A stretch of DNA of 64,000 nucleotides from Gigaspora rosea (GCA_003550325.1 QKWP01000102.1:75030-139029); one strand, 5' to 3'. Counted from the first letter of the stretch, positions 1 to 11,929 are shown. Program-made: numbers and translations. The notes: a model not told the origin generated them from the sequence alone.

Positions 1-348
1 TCGAGGGGGGGGGGGACGAACATATAAAAATGAACAAAGATGGGCCAATTTCATTGGTTGATATAAATCAGGTGACTGGTGAGAGTCATCCAGCGTTTTG
101 ATTGGCTGTTCGTTTTTGGGGGGAGGTGGGGGAAGACTTCAGCTGGGGGGTGATGTTAACCAAAAAATTAACTTCAAACGGCCTAATTGAAAAATTATTA
201 AATATGGTTGCCTCCGACTTAGACGCATACAATTCTGTCAAAATTGCAGATCATTTGACCGGAATTAAAATTGGTTTGTTATAATTCAGGCCAAATGATC
301 TGCAAATTTGGGCGGAATTATGAACAAGGTATTTCTCAACCGGGTTCA

Positions 349-517
349 CTGCCCAAAAAATTTTCAGATCATGTAATAATATACATTAATTTATATACTC
401 ATTATTGTTATATTCATTATTGTTCACTTATATCATAAAAAAGTTTTATTTAAAAATGAAACATATCGTCCATCAAACATGCAAAGTCACATGATCTGAA
501 AACTTTTGAGAGGCAGG
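349..517. mobile_element. Foldback element (TCAGATCATGT arms)
   Basis: The left arm reads CTGCC, then an A-rich run, then TTTTCAGATCATGT. The right arm is its reverse complement, ATGATCTGAAAAC to AGGCAG. The centre is AT-rich. A related copy with similar arms lies at 61883-62056, so this is a dispersed family and not a chance hairpin. No coding capacity is seen. Confidence 0.5.
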
Positions 518-614
518 CTGATTTTTCTATTTATCTGATGATACAGATACACCGATATGAATTTTAAGCAATAATTATTCATTTATTAGCCAGAATATTA
601 AGAATTTGGCATCG

Positions 615-718
615 GTCATAATCTTGACCGGTCGGTCAAACCGCTCTGACCGGCTAATATCGGTCACGGTCATTGACCGGTCATGACCGGTCATGACCGG
701 ACCGTGCCCATCCCTAGT
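615..718 (-). repeat. GACCGGTCAT repeats ending in a transposon-like terminus
   Basis: Overlapping GACCGGTCAT units run into ACCGTGCCCATCCCTA. Read on the minus strand this starts TAGGGATGGGCACGG, a style often seen at hAT-type element ends. Only this end is visible, so it is probably a relic terminus. Confidence 0.4.
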
Positions 719-1010
719 GTAAAACACAAAATCTACAATAACAAAATGCAGTTTTTTTTAAAAAATATTCATCTTTTTAAAATTTTTTTCTACTGCCATG
801 TACTAAACCTGGGTCTAATATTAGGTTTAAATATTGGTGTGTAAAAGACCCGGGCCTTTTATACGGAGCTTACGTTAACTATTATATTCTATCACTATCA
901 CTATTATTCAATCAAAGTTTCTAGAGGTCAATCCGCTAAGATCAACACTGGTTTCTTTTGAAAGTGTTCATATTTGTATAAGCAAACCAATGTTTCACTT
1001 TAATATATAG

Positions 1011-1280
1011 TACCGTAAAAAAGTTCATATATAAGACCTGGGTCTGTTTCATTCCACCAATTTTTAAACCCTTTAGTAGACCCGGGGTCTAGTAATCGCC
1101 AGAGGTTACATAATGAAAAGAAAAAATTTAAAGTGCATACATATGTTGTATTATAATAGGCATTCTAGCTATTTGAAAAAAAAACCCGCATTTAATTAAT
1201 AAAGATTCTGTGGTTCGCACCCGGGTCTAATTCATGTTGGTCTACTATTTTGGGATCCTGTATATGAACTTTTTACAGTA
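1011..1280. mobile_element. MITE-like element, 270 bp
   Basis: The terminal inverted repeat is TACCGTAAAAAAGTTCATAT at the left and TATATGAACTTTTTACAGTA at the right. The interior carries several copies of ACCCGGGTCT or close variants. There is no ORF, so it would be a non-autonomous DNA element. Confidence 0.55.
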
Positions 1281-1475
1281 TAAATTTGGGCAAGCACAAA
1301 ATGCGCATAGTAATTTGGCAGCCTACATGTGTATCTGTCTCGTACTTACGTACTTGAGGGGTTTTGAAATTAGCGTTAGCAAGATTTATATTCTTTAATT
1401 TTTCAAAATCACTGAAATCCTGTTAATATCGTTTAGTATGACTTCAGCACGCATTACTTATTAGCATAATCATTA

Positions 1476-1624
1476 TACCCATTGCGCCCATTACGGCCAT
1501 TACGGCCATTACACCCATTACGGCCATTACACCCATAACGACCATTACACCCATTACGACCATTACACCCATTACGACCAATACACCCATTATGACCATT
1601 ACACCCATTATAACAATTACACCT
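1476..1624. repeat. 9-bp minisatellite (CATTACRCC)
   Basis: About sixteen consecutive copies of a 9-bp unit alternate between CATTACACC and CATTACGGC/CATTACGAC. The minus strand is open and would encode a Val-Met-Gly repeat, but this comes from the repeat itself and is not evidence of a gene. Confidence 0.85.
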
Positions 1625-2122
1625 GTCACAGCAAAAACCTGCAACTTCGAGATGAGAGGTTGCAACCTTCCAACTCTATAAACATATTATGGCAGGCAAC
1701 CTTAATCAGCACCTAAGAATCAGTGTCTAAAATTGAATTTTTAAATTAGTTGCGAGAAATAAAAAACATATTTGCGGATTAATAAAAATTTATAAAAATT
1801 TAGTTGTGCACATAAGCACTTAATCGAAATTTATATGTAAAATTTGTAAAATTTATATGCGGAATCCGCAAATATACTTCAGATTTTTTGGTTGCGGAAA
1901 TTTAAAATTTGTTGCGCCCGTAGACTCTGCAACCCAATTTCAGACGCTGCTAAGAATTCTTTTAATTTCATATGCATTTAAGTAGTAATAGGCAAATCCA
2001 GATTTTTTTAAAAATCCCGCGTGGGATGCGGGATCCTTGCGGTATTCACAGGATCGAATAGAGTTCCTGGATTTTTCACAATTAATAAATATATATATAT
2101 ATCATCATTAGGAATATATTTT

Positions 2123-2398
2123 CTCATTGAAAAAATAATCATTTATTGTGCAAATTAAGCTTAAAATATCTGAATCTTATAATTATTAATTAAATTTATC
2201 AATTCAGATTTGTCTTTATATTATTATATAAATATGATACATATTTAAAAATTATTATATCTCATTGAAAAAATAATCATTTATTGTGCAAATTAAGCTT
2301 AAAATATCTGAATCTTATAATTATTAATTAAATTTATCAATTCAGATTTGTCTTTATATTATTATATAAATATGATACATATTTAAAAATTATTATAT
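2123..2398. repeat. Tandem duplication, 2 x 138 bp
   Basis: The segment starting CTCATTGAAAAAATAATC at 2123 is repeated from 2261 with no difference that I can see. It is either a very recent duplication or an assembly artefact. Confidence 0.85.
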
Positions 2399-2713
2399 TA
2401 ATACATATCATATTTAAAATTATTATATAAATACATATTTAAAAATTATTATATAAATACATATTTAAAAAATTTAAGTAATCAGATTCAGATGCATATT
2501 CAGGTATAAATTTACTAAAATTTATAAGTAATCAGGTATATACAAAAATTTATAAATAACCAGGTTATATACATACAAAAATTCATAAGTGACTCATAAG
2601 AAATTCATAATCGGGCTTATAATTTCTGATCAAACCGTCACTTTTATTATCAATAATCATCTAATATCATATAAATGATGGCTCGAAGTTTATTTAAAAT
2701 TATTTATAGTTAT

Positions 2714-2925
2714 TGTATGGGTTGTAGTGAATAACCCAGTACACACGGGTTCATATTCCGTGCCGAAGGCACGGGATTTAAATATGAACCCGTGTGTGTA
2801 ACGGGTTATTCAACACCCATATAATAACTATTTTATTGCACGGTGTCTGACGTAACAATCCCGTGCCAATAAGTTAATGAAAAAAGCACGGGTTGTCACA
2901 TAAGACCCGTGCAATAACTTATTAG
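2714..2925. repeat. Two adjacent CACGGG-rich hairpins
   Basis: In the first (2714-2822), ATAACCC..ACACACGGGTTCATAT pairs with ATATGAACCCGTGTGT..GGGTTAT around a GTGCCGAAGGCAC tip. In the second (about 2834-2925), TTATTGCACGG..CCCGTGCC and AATAAGTT pair with GCACGGG..CCGTGCAATAA and AACTTATT. GC content is well above the surroundings. This is probably a compound foldback transposon. Confidence 0.55.
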
Positions 2926-3343
2926 GAATTGGCCCACTTATGTTAAAGTAGGCCGGATGATATGTTAATGCGAGCCAGATGATATGCTAACGTAGGCCAG
3001 ATAATCATATTAAAAATCCCGCGCGTTGCCTATCACTACATTTAAGCCTTTCATATAGAATTTCGTCTTTTCAAGTTCTAATTGAATCCATAACAATAGG
3101 CAATTTGTGAATGTATTGCTTAATTAATTCTATGTGCAATTTCGAGTTTTGGAAACAAATTTTGACCGTAATATAACTATAGATGACAATGAAATTACTC
3201 TTCCTAATGAAAAATTTTTGATGCTGAAATTGGTGAAATTAGTTTTTTAATATTTAAAACTAAACTAAATTAAATACAATATTCATTTTATTTTTTAAAT
3301 TAGAAAATATTAAAATATTGAAATTATTGTTGAAGTATTGTTG

Positions 3344-3356
3344 AATTAGAAAAATT
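3344..3356 (+). repeat. Left TSD of a retrocopy
   Basis: AATTAGAAAAATT is repeated exactly at 3666-3678, directly after the poly(A) tail. This is the signature of LINE-type target-primed insertion. Confidence 0.75.
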
Positions 3357-3591
3357 TCCCGGGGCAGATGATAAAGGGCCGGCCTATATAACGATCCGGC
3401 GGGATTTGTAGTCCCTTAAAGTTGCCTATGATCCGAAAAGGTACGGGGCACCGGACGTGGTCGGCCTGCTGGATTCAGTCGGGATGAAGCGGACTGTGGA
3501 GGAAGGGATAGACTAGTTAGGTAGACCCAAATGTATAAATAATATATATAATATATAATGTACTACATATAAACATACTAAATAAAGCGCN

Positions 3592-3665
<74 letters not shown>
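3357..3665 (+). mobile_element. 5'-truncated retrocopy with poly(A) tail
   Basis: A GC-rich insert of about 170 bp encodes the end of a protein. It reads PGADDKGPAYITIRRDL, then a TAG stop, then SLKVAYDPKRYGAPDVVGLL, and runs on to a second stop near 3516. An A/T-rich 3' region, an AATAAA signal at about 3581 and a run of some 75 A (with one N at 3591) follow. A 13-bp TSD flanks it. It is either the 3' end of a LINE or a processed mRNA copy. I do not recognise the protein. Confidence 0.65.
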
Positions 3666-3669
<4 letters not shown>

Positions 3670-3678
3670 AGAAAAATT

Positions 3679-6081
3679 AAAAATGAATTTCACCACCATC
3701 TATAATTATAACTCAAATTTTTATTAGCATGTATCTTCTTGATATATACACGAAAGAATATTCGGATATTCGATTTGATGAATCGATTTGTATCCGAATT
3801 ATTCGGATATTCATTGAATATCCGGATAACTCACTCGTCGGATCAGACCTCTAATTCTGACTAAACATCAGAGATGTGGCATCATGCACCTTATCATTGT
3901 ATGGTGCTTAACCGTCACACATTATCTTTTGTAAAATTGATCACCGAGGATTTTCATTAATTAATAATCATAAGGTGGATCGGTGGTGACAAAAACGGTG
4001 ATCTCCGAGAAAAATAGATCTCGTCATTTCATCATTTCACCGACAGCTTCACTTAGCCGACATCACACCAAGTGACAATTTACTAAAAATACATACCTGC
4101 AAATAATAAAAATGCTAACCCTAACCCTATGTGATGTCAGCTAAGTGAACTTTCGGTGAAATGATTGTCGGTGAAGTGACCAGCACCGATATATAATTAT
4201 ATAGTGTACTTTTTTTAGATGTACAGATTACAATATTCTTTTTTAGCAGAAAATTTTAACGTCAATTGACTCTTTTCTATCCCATTAACAAAGTTACGGA
4301 GCCATTTTTTACATTACATATGAAAACCAAAATTTTGTTCTAATTACTTTATCTGTATTTATCGTTGGATAACTCGAACGAAATTTAAACTGCTAGTAGA
4401 TTTTTTTTTTTTAATTAATATAAAATTTGGCTCTGTAACTTGGATTGTAGAAATCTTTTATCAATTTGTTTAAATTTTAGGATTCTACCTTTTAGTTGTA
4501 AAGGCCCTGCATCTAAATCATTGTCGCCACTAAAATATTAATAAATAATATCTAATACTGTAATAATGAAGATTTTATATTAAAAAAAATTTATATAAAA
4601 TTTTTATATTATACCATATATAATTTTGATTTACTTAGTTGACAGACCACCCCACCCCAATGCAGCATGATGCCTGCCTATCTATTAAACTAAACATCGT
4701 ATGATAATTGCTATATCGTGATTATTGTATGATCTCACCTTGGTGTCGATTTAAACCCTGTTGAACAATTTCTATGTGGTTAATCTATATAAGTTATTCC
4801 GATTAATAATTAACGGGAATATATAGATTTTTATATCTTTATATAGCATAGTTGACCAAAATACCTATTGTATCATTTATACTTCATAATTATGACATCA
4901 TCGTTACACGGGTTACACAGTGTTCAATGGATACCTGTCTATGCAAATTTTTTTTTTAATTTTTCCATACTGTAATACTTTTTTTTTTTTAATTAATAAT
5001 TAATTAAACATAAGCTTAACTATTGTTCAATTTTGTTACGCAAATTGTAAACAACTACCTTATTAACTGAATTTTGGTTGGCTAATTGCAGATTGTTACA
5101 ATAAAATTGTTACCATCATTATATCGATTAAACTAATCAAAAAATATATATACAACATATAATTTTTAATTGTGGAAACATCTCATATATACTATTTTAG
5201 CCATTACAAAATCATTAAAAATCTACAATATAGTTTTTAATTGCGCAACTTCTCATATATACTATTAATAAAAAAAAACTAATCCTAATTAATAGAAACA
5301 TTTAAAATGTTTGAAATAATATATTTTAATTGGTTAATAACGGTTAATAAACGCGCAAATAGTTACAAATTCATTTATTCATAATCAAAGGATACTAAAG
5401 TATTAGTAATTTTAACCTCAAACCAGTTTTTTTATGCTCGGTTCTTTGAAGAACTTTCTCTCGTTACTTTATTCACAAACATTAATAGATTACATGCTGC
5501 ACCGAGTCTCTTCAATACGTTATTACGGAAAGTTTATTAAAAAGCTGATTTAATAGAATCAAAAGGAATAAAAGGATTATTTAGGACTATAGATATATTA
5601 CGTACGTAATGTGTGCAAAAATTTTGTAGAATGTTCTAGAACAAATTAAAAAGTACTCATCTCAACTCATCTCATTTATCTATGAATTTGACATCATAAG
5701 ATGCATATATGTGTAAGTTTTTGTAAAAGATTTATGAATAAATGCATGTAAATAAATTAAAAAATTGCATAAAATTTATAAAAGTTATATTTTATGCTGC
5801 AAGTCAAAAATTTTTACATGCACACAGCATGTGAGTAAGTCTCGTTTTTTGAAATTTAAGCCTTGCCTATGAAACTAAAATTGATTAATAGTGAGAATTA
5901 GATTTTGGGTGCAATTATTAAATCCAAATCTAAGTAATTTTAATCAATTTTCACTTACAATATGTAAATAATTTCTTGATACTAATTTTCGCGATCTTTA
6001 ATCTATTCAGTGATGATATTATACAATATCACGAGAAAAAAAAAAAAAGATATTTCTGAAACATTGAATAAATTACACAAA
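3679..6081. other. Intergenic, AT-rich
   Basis: No gene is supportable. It holds one foldback element (4011-4184) and repeated ATTCGGATATTC motifs at 3756-3830. The rest is AT-rich sequence without recognisable structure. Confidence 0.6.
4011..4184. mobile_element. Foldback element of the TTTCACCGACA family
   Basis: The left arm (ATTTCACCGACAGCTTCACTTAGC) pairs with the right arm (GCTAAGTGAAC..GGTGAAATGATTGTCGG) around a centre with CTAACCCTAACCC. It shares the motif of the larger foldbacks at 32686-32975 and 33565-34362. Confidence 0.55.
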
Positions 6082-6330
6082 ATGGATCTCCAAGAGGATT
6101 ATTCGGAGGCTTGTGTGATCTTCGATGGAAAATAGCCACAGATTCAAAAGCAATCGGCAGTAAGTGGCAGTGTAGGAATTTTAAACAAAGTTTTTGGTAA
6201 AAGGTATGGTCAAAGCCTCTTGGATCAACTAGAACAGATCATAATCTCAATTATAAAACATTTAAAGGACGCAGAAAAAATGGAGCGTTTGGTTACGACT
6301 ACAGCATTACATGTGAGAAAGTCATCTTAA
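6082..6330 (+). pseudogene. Small unrecognised ORF with one internal TAG
   Basis: Reading from ATG 6082 gives 82 codons to TAA at 6328-6330, with a single in-frame TAG at codon 18. The part after the stop (PQIQKQSAVSGSVGIL and onward) has a Leu/Ile-rich, helix-like stretch near GQSLLDQLEQIIISII and ends in RKSS. Base composition is less skewed than its flanks. The ATAG at the stop could instead be a splice acceptor, which would make this the last exon of a gene whose upstream exons I cannot find. I recognise no domain. Confidence 0.35.
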
Positions 6331-7076
6331 TTACACCTCTTAAAAGAAAAGGCCACCAGTATCCTTGCAACAATAATAATAATAATAATAATAATAATAT
6401 TTAAATAATATTATAACAGTACTTCATGTTTGATATGTCGGCCCGATACAGTCTCAGACTAGGACAAAACGATCATAAAATAAATCTCGATGATCATTCT
6501 AAAATCGGATAGTTTACCGTAAATAATAAATGGACCCTATCAATTGTGTGACAAATTTTTAAAATTAGTGGTTCAGGTAATAAAACAGGTTACGATCACA
6601 AACTAAGTTACATAATATATAACGTTTAAATTATTCTTGATTGCTATCACTACGTTTTTATGCAGTCTTGTATAAGTGCATTAAAGAACTCCCAATTTTA
6701 TGATTAAAAGCCATAAAAAAAATGTGACCGTAATATAATAATGGAAATTTAATATGTTTCATACTTACGTTATATACATATACAGAATTTGTTATAAATA
6801 AATGTCTTGGCTTAAAAAAAGCCTTACCGATGTGAGTTAATCGCAAATTTATATACCGTCATATTTTTTTCGTATATTGAACGCCACCAGTATTACATTC
6901 AAAAACAAGCATAACACATGATCACTATACACGTGAAAAAATGCAATATTTAATTGGTATATTTATGCACTGAATTGAGCGCAAAATCAAAATTTTGGTG
7001 CGTAATTACCCGATTTGTTCACGATAAATATACGAACGTACATAAATTGAGATAAAAATCAGACTAACTAGAAAAA
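6331..7076. other. Intergenic, upstream of P2X-like gene 1
   Basis: AT-rich, with an (AAT)n run at about 6370-6402. No other feature is seen. Confidence 0.6.
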
Positions 7077-7149
7077 TATATATAAATACTATTAATTTTC
7101 CCCTTCTTCCTTTTTGCATCTTTTTTCTCTCTTTTGTATACTTTAAAAA
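7077..7149 (+). promoter_or_regulatory. Possible core promoter and leader of P2X-like gene 1
   Basis: TATATATAAATA lies about 65 nt before the ATG, followed by a pyrimidine-rich leader (CCCCTTCTTCC, TTTTTTCTCTCTTTTG). In a genome this AT-rich a TATA match is weak evidence. An in-frame TAA six bases before the ATG fixes the start. Confidence 0.3.
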
Positions 7150-9381
7150 ATGGCATTCGATTGGAGAAGCCTCTTTGGGTATGAATTTTTATTAGTATTA
7201 GTGACTTTAAGATTGTATTTACTATCATTTAAAAAAAAAATGTCTAAAATTATATTTATTCTAAAGTTACCAGACCTTTAAAATGGTCAGAGTCAAAGAG
7301 TATGTATAATAAATTTTGGTGTCATTTATTATCTTTTTCAATGCAAATTTTAACTAATGTACTTAGTCTTCGATTAGGCGTCATATTTCGAATTTTTCAA
7401 CTTATAATTCTTATCTATATTTTATTTGAAATTATTTATAATCAACGTTATCTAAAAACGGTACTACGTTTTTTTAATTATTACTATGACTATCACTATT
7501 ATTTGTCAAACATTAAATTCTATTATGTATTTTGCTAAAAAATTTGTAGGAAGCACCTGTACCTGGTGCCATTCGAGTAACATTACAAGCACCAAATGAT
7601 CTTGATATCCCTTCTTATTGTAATGGAGCAACACCATGCACATTTTGGGGTGCTAATGAAAGTATGAAAATTTAAATATTCTTTAATTTAAAATTCTTTT
7701 TATAATTTCAATTGACTTTTGATGCAATAATTTATATAGTACAATACCCTTCCGATAGCGCTGGTTATGCTTTTTTTACCACCAGAGCAACTGCACGTAA
7801 TTATCCTAACCCACCTGGGTGTAATTCTTTAAGAACTACGTCACCATCAGATCCATGTTTCTTTAAACCATCAAACAATAATGTAACAATTTTACCAACA
7901 TCTTATATTGGTGGTATTGAGAACTACACTGTAAGTTATTATATATTACATATACTGTACATTTATATCTATTATACAGTTATATTTGTCCTATTAATTT
8001 GAACTATTCTTATCTTTTGGCAAAAGATGATGATCGAACATTCTATAAGAGGGGAGGCTACGTCTATTGCGATTCGTAATGGATTGATGGATGGCACATT
8101 ATTTTATTCTGACGGAAAAACAGTGTATAAAAAAATAACGAATGCTTCGAGAGTATGTATTATATATATATATATATATATTTCACGACGTAATTGTTTG
8201 ACAAACGTTGATTTTTTTTTGACATTGAACAGACGCAAGATAATCCTAGAGCTGATGGTGATATTTTTACCATTCAAGACTTACTTACAGCATCCGGTGC
8301 AAATTTAGATGGTAATTTTTTCATATTTTTCAACGTATATAATCTCAAAAAATTGAATTTAGTTTAATAGACTAAAATATGGATAAAAGTTGTAATATTA
8401 AATTTTTATTTTTTTTTTAAGGGTGAAATTTTGAATTTATAAAAAAAAAATTTTTAGCAAACAATTAAATTCAATTTTTATCCTTAAAAAAAAAGTTAAT
8501 GAAGAGTTTCCATATTTTAAGCCACTAAAAAATTGGTGATAAAATATACCGTGGCGTTAAATTTCATTAACGTTCCCATAAATAGATTTTCATAAACTTG
8601 TAAATAATGATATTCTCTTTGTATAAAGCTCCTTCAACAGCTCCTGGTGCTGATAAGGCAGCGGGTGAAACATATAGATCATCTGGAATAGTCATTGCTA
8701 TCGTAATTAATTATCAAAACGTTCGTTTTAAGGTACTTTAAATTTTATTTGAAATGATAAATCTTATTTTTAATATTCGGTTGATAAGATTGATACGATC
8801 TATACGATTGGGTATTGTCTTTTTTTTAGACAGATCAATTAGTTTATAGTTATCTACCTCGAGTAATTGATGGGAACGAGTACAAAGTTACAGAAAATAT
8901 ACTTAATTCTACTGATGGTTCCATTACAATTATAGATAGGCACGGGTAAGTTTAACATTTATTTCTCTCGTTATTTTGTACTTTTTGCATTTTAAATTTT
9001 TAAATACTTAATGTTTTCCCGATTTCATTCTAATAATTATGTAGTATTCGTTTTGTATTCCAGCAAAATGGTTCGATAGGTGTATTCGACTTTGTTTCTC
9101 TTCTTACGAGTTTAGTGGCGAGTATTGCACTTTTGGTGAGTTCTGTTCCTTTTTTTTTTTATTGGCCTCTTTAATTGTTAAATTATTACTTATTATTCAC
9201 ATTAATCGTTTCACAGAAAGTCGCCGAGCTCATCGTAGAAATAATCATGTTAAGATTCCTTCCAGAAAAAGAAGTTTATGAAGATGTCAAGTTTGATGAA
9301 ACTACTTATAGACGCGGTGAAGTTGAAGTAAATAAAGCAGACGAAAAAAAGTACCAAAAACGAGATGAAGAACAGAATTAG
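7150..9381 (+). CDS. P2X-family receptor-like channel, gene 1 (11 exons)
   Basis: Predicted ATP-gated trimeric cation channel with two membrane helices, 379 aa (P2X subunits usually 380 aa or more). Exons: 7150-7178, 7267-7299, 7367-7460, 7550-7661, 7740-7930, 8027-8152, 8233-8311, 8629-8732, 8830-8945, 9045-9135, 9217-9381; all introns are GT-AG. Seen: YQTFK at residues 11-15 (the family's Y-x-T-x-K), first helix about 24-47, ectodomain with only four cysteines (76, 82, 117, 129), ENYT at 150-153 matching the family's ENFT with its ATP-contact Thr, sequons at N137, N151, N192 and N282, GIRF at 295-298, second helix about 309-340 with an acidic residue (E333) where P2X has a conserved Asp, and YEDVK at 346-350 (the Y-x-x-x-K trafficking motif). 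The Lys- and Asn-Phe-Arg-type ATP contacts are not clearly kept. Family membership follows from motif order; ligand specificity is not shown. Confidence 0.9.
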
Positions 9382-9537
9382 TTTTTTTAATATAAACTAT
9401 AGTTAATTAATATTTAGATTTCTTTGGTGATATTAAAATTATGAGCGCAATAGTGTGTTCAATTTTAAAAAATTTAATTTACAAAAAATGTCACTTTCTA
9501 AATATTCTTTATTTTTGTTACATTATGCGACAACCAA

Positions 9538-9574
<37 letters not shown>

Positions 9575-10151
9575 AAGAATTTGCATAATTCATTTGGATT
9601 ACATAAATTCAGAAATTCACATTTTATGTATTAAAACACACTCATAATTATCAATTAAACGTTTTTTAATATTTATTTTTTTACTTCTTAAAAGTTTATT
9701 TCAATTTGTATTTCCTCTATAGAATTTCTTTAATGATTGGTTTGATAAGTTAGGCTTAAAATTTAATTATATAACTGTTGTTATTATTATTATTGAATTT
9801 TGTTAATAAAATTACGGGGTAATGGTTACAAAAATTCCTTTTTGATAAATTTGTTAATTGTCAGAAGCGTAGCGAAGATTTTGCGGTGTAGAGATTTTGT
9901 CCGTCATTACACATACTATTAGCAAATCCTCTTTTTTTATTTTTGCTTCGGATATCTGTTTCCAAGTAAACTAAATATGACAAAAATTATAATAGATCTT
10001 GTGTAAATCGATTAAAAAAAAAAAAAAAAAAATCAGAATCGATGATTGAATATCAATTGTTATTTATCGTATTGACTTGCTGATTAAGCTTTAATTCATA
10101 CTTTTAAATAATTAATAGGTATATGTTTGCTGTACTAAATTTAGGGGTCGT

Positions 10152-10421
10152 CTAAAGCTATATATACCCACGTGACATTTTCGTGTAAATTAACCAACCG
10201 GAGTCGCGAAATTTTGTTTACGCTGAAGAAGTCAAAAAAAAAACAAAAAAAAAACGCAACATAAAAACGGCAGTCTTAACCTATCTTGAGCCATTAATAA
10301 AAAAAAAATGTCGTGAGGCAATTTTACCTATATGCTGATCCTAACCTTAACCCCGACCCTAATGCTAAACAGGCTCTGACACTAATTGTTTCAAAAAATC
10401 ATGTGGGTACATGGCTTTAGC
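10152..10421. mobile_element. Foldback element
   Basis: CTAAAGCTATATATACCCACGTGA at the left pairs imperfectly with ATGTGGGTACATGGCTTTAG at the right. The interior includes CCTAACCTTAACCCC. There is no coding capacity. Confidence 0.45.
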
Positions 10422-10631
10422 GTAAAAAAAATTTATTAACTTTATTTAATAAATTAAAGTTATCTAATATGTAATCTCTATTTATATTTCATTTTGATGT
10501 ACTGTATTTAAAAATTAACCAACTTAACAAAAATTATATTGTTAAGTTTAAAAATTATAACGTTGCTATTTATCGCCGGTGGTTGTATAACCGAGGGGTG
10601 TTATATCTTAAAAATGTACTATGTAAATAAG

Positions 10632-11090
10632 GTCGGGCAAGGCCGATGATTTTCGATGATTTTCTGTGATTCACAGAAAAACAGCAGAATTTCTCTTAAT
10701 TTCAGCCAACGAAAGAAATTACCCTTAGTCACCGCAGAATATCACAGAATTCCAAAAAATGCGCAGAGTATCACAGAATTTATAATATATCGCAGGATTT
10801 GACCATAAATTCAAGCCATCGTCGGGAAATCCCGTAAAAGTAGATAATAAATCAACGTAAATTACGAGCGTGTTCATCTGTGTGAATTATGGAATTATTT
10901 GTTTTTGAAAAATTTATAATCGCATTAAATCACAGAAATTACAATATATTGTATCACAGAATTGCAAAGAAATTATAAATGTTACCACAGAATTAGACAC
11001 ATTAAATCACAGAATTTGTCTTAACCACACGCAAAATTTAGCGTTAACCACCGCAGAAAATCATCGGTCCTGGGTCCGGGGCAGGGACAC
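10632..11090. mobile_element. MITE-like element with CACAGAAT repeats
   Basis: GGCCGATGATTTTCGATGAT at the left pairs with CAGAAAATCATCGGTCC at the right. The interior carries many copies of CACAGAAT or close variants on both strands. A related cluster lies at 40075-40430. Confidence 0.45.
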
Positions 11091-11727
11091 CGATAAGAAT
11101 TTGTAAATTATGCGTGCGGTATATATGATTAAAATTTAAGTGCATTTAGTGTTTATACGTAAAAAAAAAAAACCTTAAAAATTTTTAAATACTGCGCTCA
11201 ACTTACAAATTATACGTAATTTTTTAGATACTGCGCTAAACTAGCAAATTTATACTAATCGGAGAATATAAATATTATGCGATTCGGTTTAATCACTGTC
11301 CCTGGTCCGGGGTCCTAAATAAAAATGTTTAGGACCCCTGAAAACCTCACGAGAACTGAATCGGGACCTCTAACTTAAGGGGTGGTGGTGGTATAACCAC
11401 TGGAGATAAATACTAAAATTCTAAAAATTATATAGCTGTTATAAACACTATAAAAAATTACTAAAATAAATAGCAAAAATTTTGTCTAATAAAAATCTTT
11501 TTTAACTTCTTAATAAAAGTTGTAGACTCTAATGGATCATTAAAATCGGTTTAGTAGATAAAAGTTATTTAATTTTTTATATTATCAGATAAAAAATATA
11601 AAAAAGACTACCGGTAATCATTTTTAGATGTGTTACTTTAAAACAGGTGTATTTAAACTTTTTTAAAAATTATTATTACAAATATATTTTGGCAAAATTT
11701 GAATAAATTTGGTTAAATGATTATAGA

Positions 11728-11894
11728 GGTTTGCAAAAAGGTGCAACCCTGTGATTTCGTGATGATGATAGCGGAAAATTTTTGAGATTTTAATTCCCTA
11801 TTGCATATTGATCATAATTTTTCTATCAATTGATGTTTCTTATCTTTTTACAATGATATCAATGATATGCAAAGGTCACTCCTTTTTGCAAACC
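11728..11894. mobile_element. Foldback element
   Basis: AGGTTTGCAAAAAGGTG at the left pairs with CACTCCTTTTTGCAAACC at the right. There is no ORF inside. Confidence 0.45.
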
Positions 11895-11929
11895 GTCACA
11901 ATCTAAAATAAATTTTTTTGTCCGTGTTG

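Larger units (their letters stand above)
1..3343. other. Intergenic, repeat-rich
   Basis: I see no supportable gene. The stretch holds several foldback elements, a 9-bp minisatellite, a 138-bp tandem duplication and a pair of hairpins rich in CACGGG, each listed separately. ORFs here are short and compositionally random. Confidence 0.7.

Noticed and set aside
1444..1665. Val-Met-Gly repeat protein on the minus strand
   Set aside because: It is a direct translation of the 9-bp minisatellite.
3592..3667. Poly(A) run as a simple microsatellite
   Set aside because: It follows an AATAAA signal and ends at an exact target-site duplication, so it is a retrotransposition tail.
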